Of a stretch of 11,211 nucleotides of DNA, positions 5,319 through 11,211 are shown one piece after another. The notes under the pieces were generated by a model. It ran no database searches and was not told the DNA's origin. It worked only from the letters and a program-made list of their open reading frames with translations. Both the position numbers and the translations under genes were made by a program. Each line of letters starts with the position of its first letter. Position 1 is the stretch's first letter. Origin of the DNA: Bacteriovoracaceae bacterium (GTDB lineage Bacteria > Bdellovibrionota > Bacteriovoracia > Bacteriovoracales > Bacteriovoracaceae); assembly GCA_023954595.1 (NCBI GenBank), contig JAGSHJ010000061.1, forward strand, positions 1 through 11,211, read 5' to 3'.

Positions 5319-6419
5319 ATGAAAAAATTTACACTAATTACATCTTTGTTTTACCTATCACTCTCATGGGCAAATTTTGGCTCTCTAATGACTCCCTCCA
5401 TAAGGGTCAACATTGGGACCGAACAAGAGCTCAAGGACACCTTAGCGGATATTTGTGATGCAAATACAGCTGTAAGTCTTTTTGACCAAGTTGGTAGAGG
5501 CAAAGTTGAAATCAGATTTTTAAATGACTATAACTTTGAAGATCCAAATACAGATGATCTTAGTAAAGTGAATGATGATATAGGAAAAACTCACGGTTTT
5601 AAGATGTCCGTGACTAAAAATATCGCACCTACTAAAGGTGACAAATATTATGTCACAATCTCCTACTCTACTGATCTCTATACTAATAGTAATAAACCTG
5701 AAGATTTTCAAAGAGACTATAGAGATGTCGTTTATAAAAAAGACGGAAAGTATTTTGCTGATGTTTATTACAAAGAAGAAAACCTTCTTAACTTACTAAT
5801 AGGTAAGGTTGAGTCTAAAGACGCTTTTTACTGGAAAGCTGGTGTTGGATATCACGAACTAAATACTGAAGACACTTCGAGAGGAGTAATGTTTAGTGCA
5901 CTGGCACAACAAAATTATTATCATAGAACAGTAAACAATGACATTGCTCAAATCTATAGAGAATACAACTACCTTCACCAAGACGCTTCTCAAAGAGGTC
6001 TAATGGTAGAAGGCCATGCAGGTATGGACAAAACTCTTTTTGAAAGCAGCCAAAATAGAACCTTTGCCAGAGCTGGTCTTAGAAGTAGATTAACTGCAGT
6101 TGAAGATGCAAGCTTTATTGGAGGATACCTTCACCTTGGACATGATCTAGTTCCTTATAGTGACTATATCCCTGCTGTAAGATTAAAAGCAGGAATCGAA
6201 GTTCAACAATACTCAGACTCATCAAACTATAGAGAAGCTTTCATTGAACTATCAACTGGTGGAAGACCTTTTCAAACAAAAATTAAATATGTTGTACCTC
6301 TAACGGATGATCCAGAGTATTTAAATGCACTTGCAGAGGATTTCCCAAAAAGAGATGAAACACACTTGCCTAAAGAACCTATCATTTGGATTGGTATTGA
6401 GGGCAGACTTCCGAACTAA
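5319..6419 (+). CDS. Exported LpxR-like (DUF2219-like) putative lipid A deacylase, paralogue 1
   Basis: The 366-residue protein has a Sec signal peptide (MKKFTLITSL onward, cleavage after about Ala18) and a beta-rich mature part. Four motifs match, in order and spacing, those of the LpxR lipid A 3'-O-deacylase family: ND at 69-70 (as in the calcium-binding Asn-Asp), THG-F at 91-94 (as in YTNG), ISYSTDLYTNSN-PE at 114-128 (as in the GQNIYTPDD segment) and QNYYH at 198-202, the Q-x-x-x-H pattern that includes the catalytic His of LpxR. Outside these the resemblance is low, and the protein is longer than typical LpxR. The role, an outer-membrane esterase acting on lipid A or another lipid, is therefore inference. 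No Shine-Dalgarno is seen; TTAAAT with an upstream TG lies 6 nt before the ATG. It is followed after 27 bp by a paralogue in the same operon. Confidence 0.65.
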   Translation: MKKFTLITSLFYLSLSWANFGSLMTPSIRVNIGTEQELKDTLADICDANTAVSLFDQVGRGKVEIRFLNDYNFEDPNTDDLSKVNDDIGKTHGFKMSVTKNIAPTKGDKYYVTISYSTDLYTNSNKPEDFQRDYRDVVYKKDGKYFADVYYKEENLLNLLIGKVESKDAFYWKAGVGYHELNTEDTSRGVMFSALAQQNYYHRTVNNDIAQIYREYNYLHQDASQRGLMVEGHAGMDKTLFESSQNRTFARAGLRSRLTAVEDASFIGGYLHLGHDLVPYSDYIPAVRLKAGIEVQQYSDSSNYREAFIELSTGGRPFQTKIKYVVPLTDDPEYLNALAEDFPKRDETHLPKEPIIWIGIEGRLPN

Positions 6420-6446
6420 TAATAAGAAAAGAAATAAGGATAAATA

Positions 6447-7556
6447 ATGAAACACTTAATACTTGGATTATTCCTGCTACTTGGACTTGCACATGCTGAA
6501 GAGTCTGCACCCGTAGCAACTTCATCTTTGAGGTTTAATTTCTCCTCTCTTGAATCAATGGAAGCTGCCGCAGAAGAACTTTTGGATGCTAAGACAGCTG
6601 CAAATGTTTTTGATGAGGTTGGGGCCAATGGTAAATTTGAGATGGTTTTTTCCAATGATTATGATCTTGGTGATCCTGCTTCAAGTAATTTTGATGAAGT
6701 ATCAGATGATGTAGGAAGAACGCATGGTTTTAAGATTGCTTTTCACGAAAACATCGCTCCAATGGGACGTAAAGACCTCTACTATGTAACGATCTCTTAT
6801 GAATCAAACCTTTATACAGACAGTAATAATCCAGAGGTTTTTCATAAAACTCCACTAGAGGTGATCTACGCTGAAAATAAACGATGGGTTGCTGATGCAT
6901 ACTTTAAAGAAGAAAACCTATTAAAGCTTTTAATCAGTAAATCAAAAACTAACGATGCATACTTTTGGACAATTGGTGGTGGTTATCAAGAACTAAATGC
7001 AGACAATGCCCAACGTGGTGTATTTCTATCAAGTCTTGGACAACAAAAGTGGTGGCACGAGACTTTGAATGCTGTGGGAGACGGCGCATTTAGAAACTAT
7101 AACTACCTAGAACAAGAAGATGCTACCCAAAAGGGTGGATTTGTATCTGCAGAAATAGGACGTGACTTTACCCTCTATAACGGCGAATCAACACGTGGTT
7201 TCGCAAGAGTAGGAGCAAATTCAAGACTATCATCTATAGAAGGTGCAAGTTATGGAGGTCTTTTTATACAAGCAGGGCATGATTACAAGGCCTCAGAGTC
7301 TTCAAATATTCCACACGTTCGTTTTCTAATGGCCGCACAGGTGGACAAATATGCCGAAGGTGTTAATGCGTTTGCATTTGTCGAACTCTCAGTAGCTAGT
7401 GAATCAGTTGTTGGAAAGTTCAAGATCATTCAACCTTTAACGCAAGACCCAAAGTACCTCAACCCTCTTCCACAAGACTTCGAAGCAAGAGATCATGGGT
7501 TGATGAAGAAAGAGCCAGTGTTCTTTCTAGGTATTGAAGCGAAGTTTCCAAATTAA
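6447..7556 (+). CDS. Exported LpxR-like (DUF2219-like) putative lipid A deacylase, paralogue 2
   Basis: The 369-residue protein is a full-length paralogue of the gene before it, roughly two-fifths identical by eye and collinear over the mature chain. The signal peptide ends at AHA (15-17). The same motif set is kept: ND at 70-71, THGF at 92-95, ISYESNLYTDSNNPE at 116-130 and QKWWH at 190-194. Conservation of exactly these polar residues in both copies, while flanks vary, argues that both are active enzymes rather than one being a degenerate copy. An AAGGA ribosome site at 6436-6440 lies 6 nt before the ATG, so the gene is translated from the message of paralogue 1. No terminator is seen after it. 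The two copies may act on different lipid substrates or at different times; that is speculation. Confidence 0.65.
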   Translation: MKHLILGLFLLLGLAHAEESAPVATSSLRFNFSSLESMEAAAEELLDAKTAANVFDEVGANGKFEMVFSNDYDLGDPASSNFDEVSDDVGRTHGFKIAFHENIAPMGRKDLYYVTISYESNLYTDSNNPEVFHKTPLEVIYAENKRWVADAYFKEENLLKLLISKSKTNDAYFWTIGGGYQELNADNAQRGVFLSSLGQQKWWHETLNAVGDGAFRNYNYLEQEDATQKGGFVSAEIGRDFTLYNGESTRGFARVGANSRLSSIEGASYGGLFIQAGHDYKASESSNIPHVRFLMAAQVDKYAEGVNAFAFVELSVASESVVGKFKIIQPLTQDPKYLNPLPQDFEARDHGLMKKEPVFFLGIEAKFPN

Positions 7557-7592
7557 GAAAAAGTGTATTTTATAACAAAGGCCTACAGCACA

Positions 7593-7622
7593 TTGACTTG
7601 AATAGGAACTCGGCCTCACAAT
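7593..7622 (+). promoter_or_regulatory. Candidate sigma-70 promoter for the small secreted protein gene
   Basis: TTGACT (7593-7598) and CACAAT (7617-7622) are separated by 18 bp, with start expected near 7629, just before the AAGGAG ribosome site at 7631-7636. The -35 is near consensus, the -10 is moderate. Confidence 0.45.
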
Positions 7623-7641
7623 AGAGGAAAAAGGAGTTCTT

Positions 7642-7968
7642 ATGAAATTGATTGCTATGGCCACACTACTAATGTGCTCTCTTGCAGGGGCGGCAGAATT
7701 AAAGATCGATGCATTTTATTACTTAGACGGTGACAGTAGAACTGATAAAGCGGCCGAAATCTGCTTTTCTCTGACTCCTGCTCCACAGAACCCTGTGTTT
7801 GCTCAGGTTACTATCGACAAAGGTTCAAACACTGAAGGTTGGTATAACGCATTTATAGGCCCTAGAGGCAAAACTTGTGTTGTAGTATCTACTTGGAGAG
7901 GTTTGGGCGAGGTAACTATTCCTCAGGCGAAACTAAGTGTTTCTAAAAGCGCTTCTTCTAAAAAATAA
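7642..7968 (+). CDS. Small secreted protein of unknown function
   Basis: This 108-residue protein has a clear Sec signal peptide (MKLIAMATLLMCSLAGA, cleavage near Ala17/18) and a small beta-rich mature domain of about 90 residues with two Cys (41 and 79) that could form one disulfide. The last 15 residues are Ser/Lys-rich and probably disordered. No family is recognised. The start is fixed by a strong AAGGAG ribosome site (7631-7636), 5 nt upstream. It has its own candidate promoter and a strong terminator, so it is probably expressed alone as a monocistronic message. It is likely periplasmic or extracellular. Confidence 0.75.
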   Translation: MKLIAMATLLMCSLAGAAELKIDAFYYLDGDSRTDKAAEICFSLTPAPQNPVFAQVTIDKGSNTEGWYNAFIGPRGKTCVVVSTWRGLGEVTIPQAKLSVSKSASSKK

Positions 7969-7969
7969 C

Positions 7970-8008
7970 AAAAAAATAGGCCTGATTAAACTCAGGCCTT
8001 TTTATTTT
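7970..8008. terminator. Bidirectional intrinsic terminator
   Basis: A perfect 8-bp stem AGGCCTGA (7978-7985) pairs with 7992-7999 around a 6-nt loop. It has TTTTATTTT (8000-8008) on the right and an A-run (7970-7976, a T-run on the minus strand) on the left. It therefore ends both the small secreted protein gene and the convergent helicase gene, whose stop codon (8007-8009) touches the structure. Confidence 0.9.
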
Positions 8009-9242
8009 AACCTCGAAAACTTCTACGTCTTCTGGCCTTCTTACTCATGCTAACCTTTTTCTTTGGTTTAGCATTTCTTTTGCCGGCATCTGGGTGAAGT
8101 CCCAATTTTTCATGAAACGGCTGATCTTCATCGATATCGATTTTAAGTTTAATATGCTTTTGGATGTCTCTAAATAATCCAACTTCAGTTTCGTCACAAA
8201 ATAAAATGGCAATGCCTTCTCTACCCGCTCGGCCAGTTCTACCGATTCTATGTACATAACTTTTAGGGTCTTCCGGTGGATTGTAATTGATTACGTGACT
8301 AACTTGAGGAATATCAATTCCTCTTGCAGCAATATCTGTCGCAACTAATACACGAATTTTCTGATCTCTAAAATTACCTAGAGCTCTCTCTCTTTGATTT
8401 TGAGATTTATTTCCGTGAATGGCAGCTGCTTGAATATCCACTTGGGCAAGTTTTTTAACGACTCTATCGGCCCCATGCTTTGTTCTAGTAAAGACAAGCA
8501 TACTCTCGATAGTTTCATCTTTTAGAATTTCAATTAAAAGATCTGGTTTTTTAAGCTTGGCCACTAAGTGTGCTTTCTGTTGGATTTTCTCAACAGTAGT
8601 AGACTCAGGAGTAACCTCAACTCTTTCCGGATGCTTTAGAAGTGAGTTTGCAAGATTAGCGATATCTTTTGGCATGGTCGCAGAAAACAAAAGGGTTTGC
8701 TTGTCTTTTGGAAGCTTAGCAATAACCTTCTTAACGTCATTGATAAATCCCATATCCAACATACGATCTGCTTCATCAAGAACGAAAACTTCTAATTGAT
8801 CATATTTGATGTGGCCTTCACTCATTAAATCAAGAAGTCTGCCTGGGGTAGCAACAAGAATGTCTCTGCCCTGTGCCATAGCTCTGACTTGAGGCTGTTT
8901 ACCAACTCCTCCAAATACTACGGAGCTTGTTAGATTAAGCCCTTTACCATAGGCCTTAATATTGTCAGCAATTTGAGAGGCAAGCTCCCTTGTAGGTGTA
9001 AGAATCAGACAACGAACTCTTCGCTTATCAACTCTTACTGGATTTTTTCCAAGTCTATTTAAAATTGGCAGCGAAAACGCAGCGGTTTTACCTGTACCCG
9101 TTTGTGCTATCCCTAAAAGGTCTTTGCCTTTAAGTAAATGTGGGATGGCCTGGGCCTGAATAGGAGTTGGCTTTTCATAGCCTTTATTTGCAAGTGCTTC
9201 TTTTATTGAAGGCAGTAAATCTAGTGAATTGAAGTCAGACAT
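8007..9242 (-). CDS. rhlE: DEAD-box ATP-dependent RNA helicase, RhlE-like
   Basis: The 411-residue protein unwinds RNA duplexes or remodels RNA-protein complexes using ATP, typically in ribosome assembly, mRNA decay or cold adaptation. All family motifs are intact: Q motif PTPIQ (25-29), Walker A AQTGTGKT (46-53), PTRELA (83-88), TPGRL (132-136), DEAD (156-159), SAT (187-189), the FTRT segment (251-254), ATDIAARGID (301-310) and HRIGRTGRAG (331-340). A short, very basic C-terminal tail (about 388-411, Lys/Arg-rich) is typical of the RhlE group and binds RNA. The gene stands alone on the minus strand between a bidirectional terminator and a 150-bp intergenic region; no promoter is convincing. 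Subgroup assignment to RhlE rests on overall likeness and the tail. Confidence 0.93.
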   Translation of the reverse strand: MSDFNSLDLLPSIKEALANKGYEKPTPIQAQAIPHLLKGKDLLGIAQTGTGKTAAFSLPILNRLGKNPVRVDKRRVRCLILTPTRELASQIADNIKAYGKGLNLTSSVVFGGVGKQPQVRAMAQGRDILVATPGRLLDLMSEGHIKYDQLEVFVLDEADRMLDMGFINDVKKVIAKLPKDKQTLLFSATMPKDIANLANSLLKHPERVEVTPESTTVEKIQQKAHLVAKLKKPDLLIEILKDETIESMLVFTRTKHGADRVVKKLAQVDIQAAAIHGNKSQNQRERALGNFRDQKIRVLVATDIAARGIDIPQVSHVINYNPPEDPKSYVHRIGRTGRAGREGIAILFCDETEVGLFRDIQKHIKLKIDIDEDQPFHEKLGLHPDAGKRNAKPKKKVSMSKKARRRRSFRG

Positions 9243-9313
9243 TTATTATTCCAATGAGATATGTGTTTGAATGCGCACATTACCTATTATGGCGTGTTAC
9301 GGCCAATATTTTA

Positions 9314-9332
9314 TAGATATAGATCATATCTA
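9314..9332. repeat. Inverted repeat TAGATAT-N5-ATATCTA
   Basis: A perfect 7-bp inverted repeat with a 5-nt centre (AGATC) lies in the divergent region between the helicase and lipocalin genes, about 60-80 bp ahead of either start. Its AT-rich arms would make a weak hairpin, so a protein-binding site is more likely than a terminator. The regulator is unknown. Confidence 0.35.
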
Positions 9333-9334
9333 AC

Positions 9335-9363
9335 TTGTATTGGACGGGTATTGCGTCCATTAT
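9335..9363 (+). promoter_or_regulatory. Candidate promoter with operator-like inverted repeat for the lipocalin gene
   Basis: TTGTAT (9335-9340) and CATTAT (9358-9363), 17 bp apart, make a weak sigma-70-like promoter. The spacer holds the inverted repeat TGGACG (9341-9346) / CGTCCA (9354-9359) with a 7-nt centre, a position suited to regulator binding. An alternative -10 is TACAAT (9373-9378), but this would start transcription inside the ribosome site. Confidence 0.35.
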
Positions 9364-9392
9364 TTATTCAATTACAATAGTTTGGAGACTTA

Positions 9393-9926
9393 ATGAGCAA
9401 TTCTCTTTTAGGATTAATACTTCTACTTTCCACAACACTTATGGCCAACGCACAACAACCAGAACTAAAAACAGTCAAAAATCTAGATTTAGAGCGCTAC
9501 CAAGGTCTATGGTACGAACTCTACAGGCTTCCAAATAGATTTGAAGAAGGCTGTATTAATGTCAGTGCCACCTACAAGATTAAAGGCCAGAAATTAGAAG
9601 TCGCAAATAAGTGCATTCTAGAAGCAACTGGTGAAGAGAAAATAGCAAATGGAACTGCATTTGTTGAAAACGAAACCACTCGAGCATCTCTAAAGGTGAG
9701 CTTTGTCCCATTCTTTCAGCGCTGGGGTCTTTTTGCAGGTGACTACAATGTCTTAGAAGTTGGTCCAAACTACGAATACGCCCTAGTAGGTTCAAAGGAT
9801 AGAAACTATTTGTGGATCTTATCAAGAACTAAACAATTGGACTTGAGCATAGTGGAAGAACTAAAGTCCAATGCCATCAGACAAAGCTTTGACCTTAGCG
9901 AGTTGATTAAAACCCCTCAATCTTAA
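9393..9926 (+). CDS. Blc-type bacterial lipocalin
   Basis: The 177-residue protein is a lipocalin of the Blc/apolipoprotein D type, which binds fatty acids or lysophospholipids at the outer membrane. Visible marks are the G-x-W motif in DLERYQGLWYELYRLPNRFE (32-51), the ATYKIKGQKLEVANKC region (59-74), the second conserved block GDYNVLEVGPNYEYALVG (116-133) and RNYLWILSRT (137-146), close to the E. coli Blc sequence pattern. Unlike E. coli Blc it has no lipobox: the signal peptide ends MANA before Gln21, so the mature protein should be soluble in the periplasm. Cys54 and Cys74 could form a disulfide. The start is set by a GGAG ribosome site (9384-9387), 5 nt upstream. Likely role: lipid transport or storage under envelope stress, by family. 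Confidence 0.93.
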   Translation: MSNSLLGLILLLSTTLMANAQQPELKTVKNLDLERYQGLWYELYRLPNRFEEGCINVSATYKIKGQKLEVANKCILEATGEEKIANGTAFVENETTRASLKVSFVPFFQRWGLFAGDYNVLEVGPNYEYALVGSKDRNYLWILSRTKQLDLSIVEELKSNAIRQSFDLSELIKTPQS

Positions 9927-10001
9927 CTACACCAAAACTTAGACGGCCATGGATTTCATCACTGGCCCATGTATATTCTCGAATCAAGTTTGCCACGTTA
10001 T

Positions 10002-10007
10002 GGGAGG
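10002..10007 (+). promoter_or_regulatory. Shine-Dalgarno deciding the START-like protein start
   Basis: GGGAGG lies 4 nt before the ATG at 10012. It favours this ATG over in-frame upstream starts at 9949 and 10000, because the extra 21 residues they add are Cys-containing and unlike the start of the family. Confidence 0.65.
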
Positions 10008-10011
10008 TTGC

Positions 10012-10497
10012 ATGCAAGATAGAGAGAAGATTAACAAGTCCATAGAGATTAATGCCTCAAAAGAAAAATTGTGGGAAGTGCTGCTAAGTGAACATTTTTA
10101 TCGTCAGTGGAGTTGCGCTTTTGCACCAGGCTCTTATGCAGACACAGATTGGAGTCTTGGATCTACAGCAGAGTTTAAAGGACCTTCAGAAGATGGGCTT
10201 TACGGTAAAATCATTCTCAATAGGCCATGTGAAGCAATCACTATAAAATATGAAGGCATTATCATAAATGGTGATAAGGATAATCAAAGTGAGGGAGCAA
10301 AGAACTGGATCGGATGTCTAGAGACCTACCACATATCTGAGATTAACCAGCAAAACTGTCTTCTATCAATAAGCCAAGACACTCCTAAAAAATACTCACA
10401 TGCCTTTTATTCAAACTGGGATGAGGCCTTGGAGAGAATTAAAAATCTCGCAGAAGGTACTCGTGAATATATAGAAGAGGCATCAGAGAGCTTATAG
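10012..10497 (+). CDS. START/SRPBCC (AHSA1-like) domain protein
   Basis: From the ATG at 10012 the protein has 161 residues and is one SRPBCC-fold domain. The pattern is characteristic: INKSIEINASKEKLWEVL (7-24, first strand and helix), WSCAFAPGS (33-41), TDWSLGSTAEF (45-55), a GLYGKI turn (62-67), W99-G-C-L-E-Y-like strand (WIGCLETYHISEI, 99-111) and a long C-terminal helix (SNWDEALERIKNLAEGTREYIEE, 134-156). Such domains bind hydrophobic ligands in a deep pocket; AHSA1-like members have no uniform function. No signal peptide, so cytosolic. It follows the lipocalin after 85 bp without a visible terminator, so read-through is possible. A ligand-binding role is inference. Confidence 0.85.
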   Translation: MQDREKINKSIEINASKEKLWEVLLSEHFYRQWSCAFAPGSYADTDWSLGSTAEFKGPSEDGLYGKIILNRPCEAITIKYEGIIINGDKDNQSEGAKNWIGCLETYHISEINQQNCLLSISQDTPKKYSHAFYSNWDEALERIKNLAEGTREYIEEASESL

Positions 10498-10501
10498 TTC
10501 T

Positions 10502-10530
10502 TTGACGAGATTCGACTTCCCAACTATGAT
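10502..10530 (+). promoter_or_regulatory. Near-consensus sigma-70 promoter, probably leaderless
   Basis: TTGACG (10502-10507) and TATGAT (10525-10530) are separated by exactly 17 bp; both hexamers match consensus at five of six positions. Transcription is expected 7 nt after the -10, which falls on the A of the ATG at 10537. No Shine-Dalgarno precedes that ATG, so the message is probably leaderless. Confidence 0.75.
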
Positions 10531-10536
10531 TGTTGA

Positions 10537-11211
10537 ATGAAAAAACTATTTATTTTAACTGATTCAGACAGCCCTAACCTACACCCAGATGATGATGGTT
10601 TAATCCAAGCTCTTCAAGAGCACATGATTGAAGCTATTCCTGTGATCTGGGATGAGTTCACTCCAGAACCTAACTCAAATATCCTGATCAGGACACCTTG
10701 GGATTACGCTGTGAAAAGGCAAAAGTTTGAAAAGCTTTTAAATGAAATAGATAGTTCCACCTCAAAACTAATAAACCCTGTAGAGATCGTTCGCTGGAAC
10801 ATGAATAAGGCGTACATGCTTGAACTTCAAGACAAAGGCGTCAATGTTGTAGAAACGAAGGTTGTAGAAGATGCAAAGCTTGATGAGTCAATTCTACAAG
10901 GCCTAAGCTACCCTGTTGTTTTAAAGCCTTTAGTTGGCGCAGGTGGGAAAGACACTTTCCTAGTGCATAATAATACAGAGCTTAAAAAGTGCACGGCCCT
11001 GACTGATCGTGATGTGATGGTACAACCATTTATTGATTCAATACAAAGTGTTGGGGAATACTCTTTCTTGTTCTTTAATGGTGAGTTCTCACACGCAGTA
11101 CTGAAAAAAGCAAGCTCCAATGAGTTTAGAGTTCAAGAAGAGCACGGTGGCAGTGTAGAGGTTTATAAACCAAGTACCGAGCAAATTGAGAAGGTACAAA
11201 AGACACTTGAA
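10537..11211 (+). CDS. ATP-grasp ligase, RimK/glutathione synthetase-like (3' end outside window)
   Basis: The first 225 residues are present and the frame is open to the window end. It is an ATP-grasp enzyme, which joins a carboxylate to an amine through an acyl-phosphate. Visible: an N-terminal pre-ATP-grasp domain with RTPWDY (52-57), WNMNKAYM (87-94), the ATP-binding VVLKPLVGAGGKDTF (127-141, Lys130), VQPFIDSI (162-169), GEYSFLFFNGEFSHAVLKK (173-191) and FRVQEEHGG (197-205). This set is typical of the prokaryotic glutathione-synthetase-like/DcsG group of single-gene ATP-grasp proteins, whose substrates are mostly unknown. No signal peptide. It starts 39 bp after the START-like gene with its own strong promoter. 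The metal-binding C-terminus is not in the window, so the exact subfamily cannot be fixed. Confidence 0.9.
   Translation, partial: MKKLFILTDSDSPNLHPDDDGLIQALQEHMIEAIPVIWDEFTPEPNSNILIRTPWDYAVKRQKFEKLLNEIDSSTSKLINPVEIVRWNMNKAYMLELQDKGVNVVETKVVEDAKLDESILQGLSYPVVLKPLVGAGGKDTFLVHNNTELKKCTALTDRDVMVQPFIDSIQSVGEYSFLFFNGEFSHAVLKKASSNEFRVQEEHGGSVEVYKPSTEQIEKVQKTLE

Noticed and set aside
9949..10011. Upstream ATG starts for the START-like protein
   Set aside because: The extra residues are not family-like, while GGGAGG sits 4 nt before the ATG at 10012.
10908..11120. 70-codon minus-strand open frame
   Set aside because: It is the antisense shadow of the ATP-grasp gene, whose motifs are clear.

Overview
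The window is about 11.2 kb of compact, moderately AT-rich bacterial DNA from a Gram-negative organism. Evidence for an outer membrane includes a barrel-like lipoprotein, two exported proteins that resemble outer-membrane lipid A deacylases (LpxR type), a Blc-type lipocalin and many Sec signal peptides. Gene style and the surface/peptidoglycan-modifying content would fit the Bdellovibrionota (Bacteriovorax-like), but no marker gene proves this. No rRNA, tRNA, mobile element or CRISPR array was seen.

Left part (1-2500): a plus-strand intrinsic terminator belongs to a gene outside the window. It faces a four-gene minus-strand operon that reads, in order of transcription: a small protein with a possible helix-turn-helix, a DUF5996 protein, a YqcI/YcgG-family protein (the family of the haem-dependent guanidine N-hydroxylase GntA) and a DUF1989 protein (the family of the carboxyguanidine deiminase subunits). 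The last two suggest chemistry on a guanidino or urea-like compound. The 200-bp region ahead of the operon carries four copies of ACTTAAG, two of them forming a 16-bp palindrome close to the first gene.

Middle part (2685-7968): an exported beta-rich lipoprotein; a convergent three-helix PQ-loop-like membrane protein with a zinc-ribbon tail, whose terminator lies inside the lipoprotein gene; a secreted NodB-type polysaccharide deacetylase with two Cys-rich C-terminal repeats; two tandem paralogous exported proteins that keep LpxR-like motifs (ND, THG, LYT, QxxxH); and a small secreted protein of unknown role. This stretch is dominated by cell-envelope functions. A bidirectional terminator separates it from the next gene.

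Right part (8007-11211): a RhlE-like DEAD-box RNA helicase on the minus strand, then on the plus strand a Blc-like lipocalin, a START/AHSA1-like protein and the first 225 codons of a RimK/glutathione-synthetase-like ATP-grasp ligase cut by the window end. The ATP-grasp gene has a near-consensus sigma-70 promoter placed so that transcription should start at its ATG, suggesting a leaderless mRNA. Two other genes without a Shine-Dalgarno sequence (2685 and 5319) have a similar, weaker arrangement.
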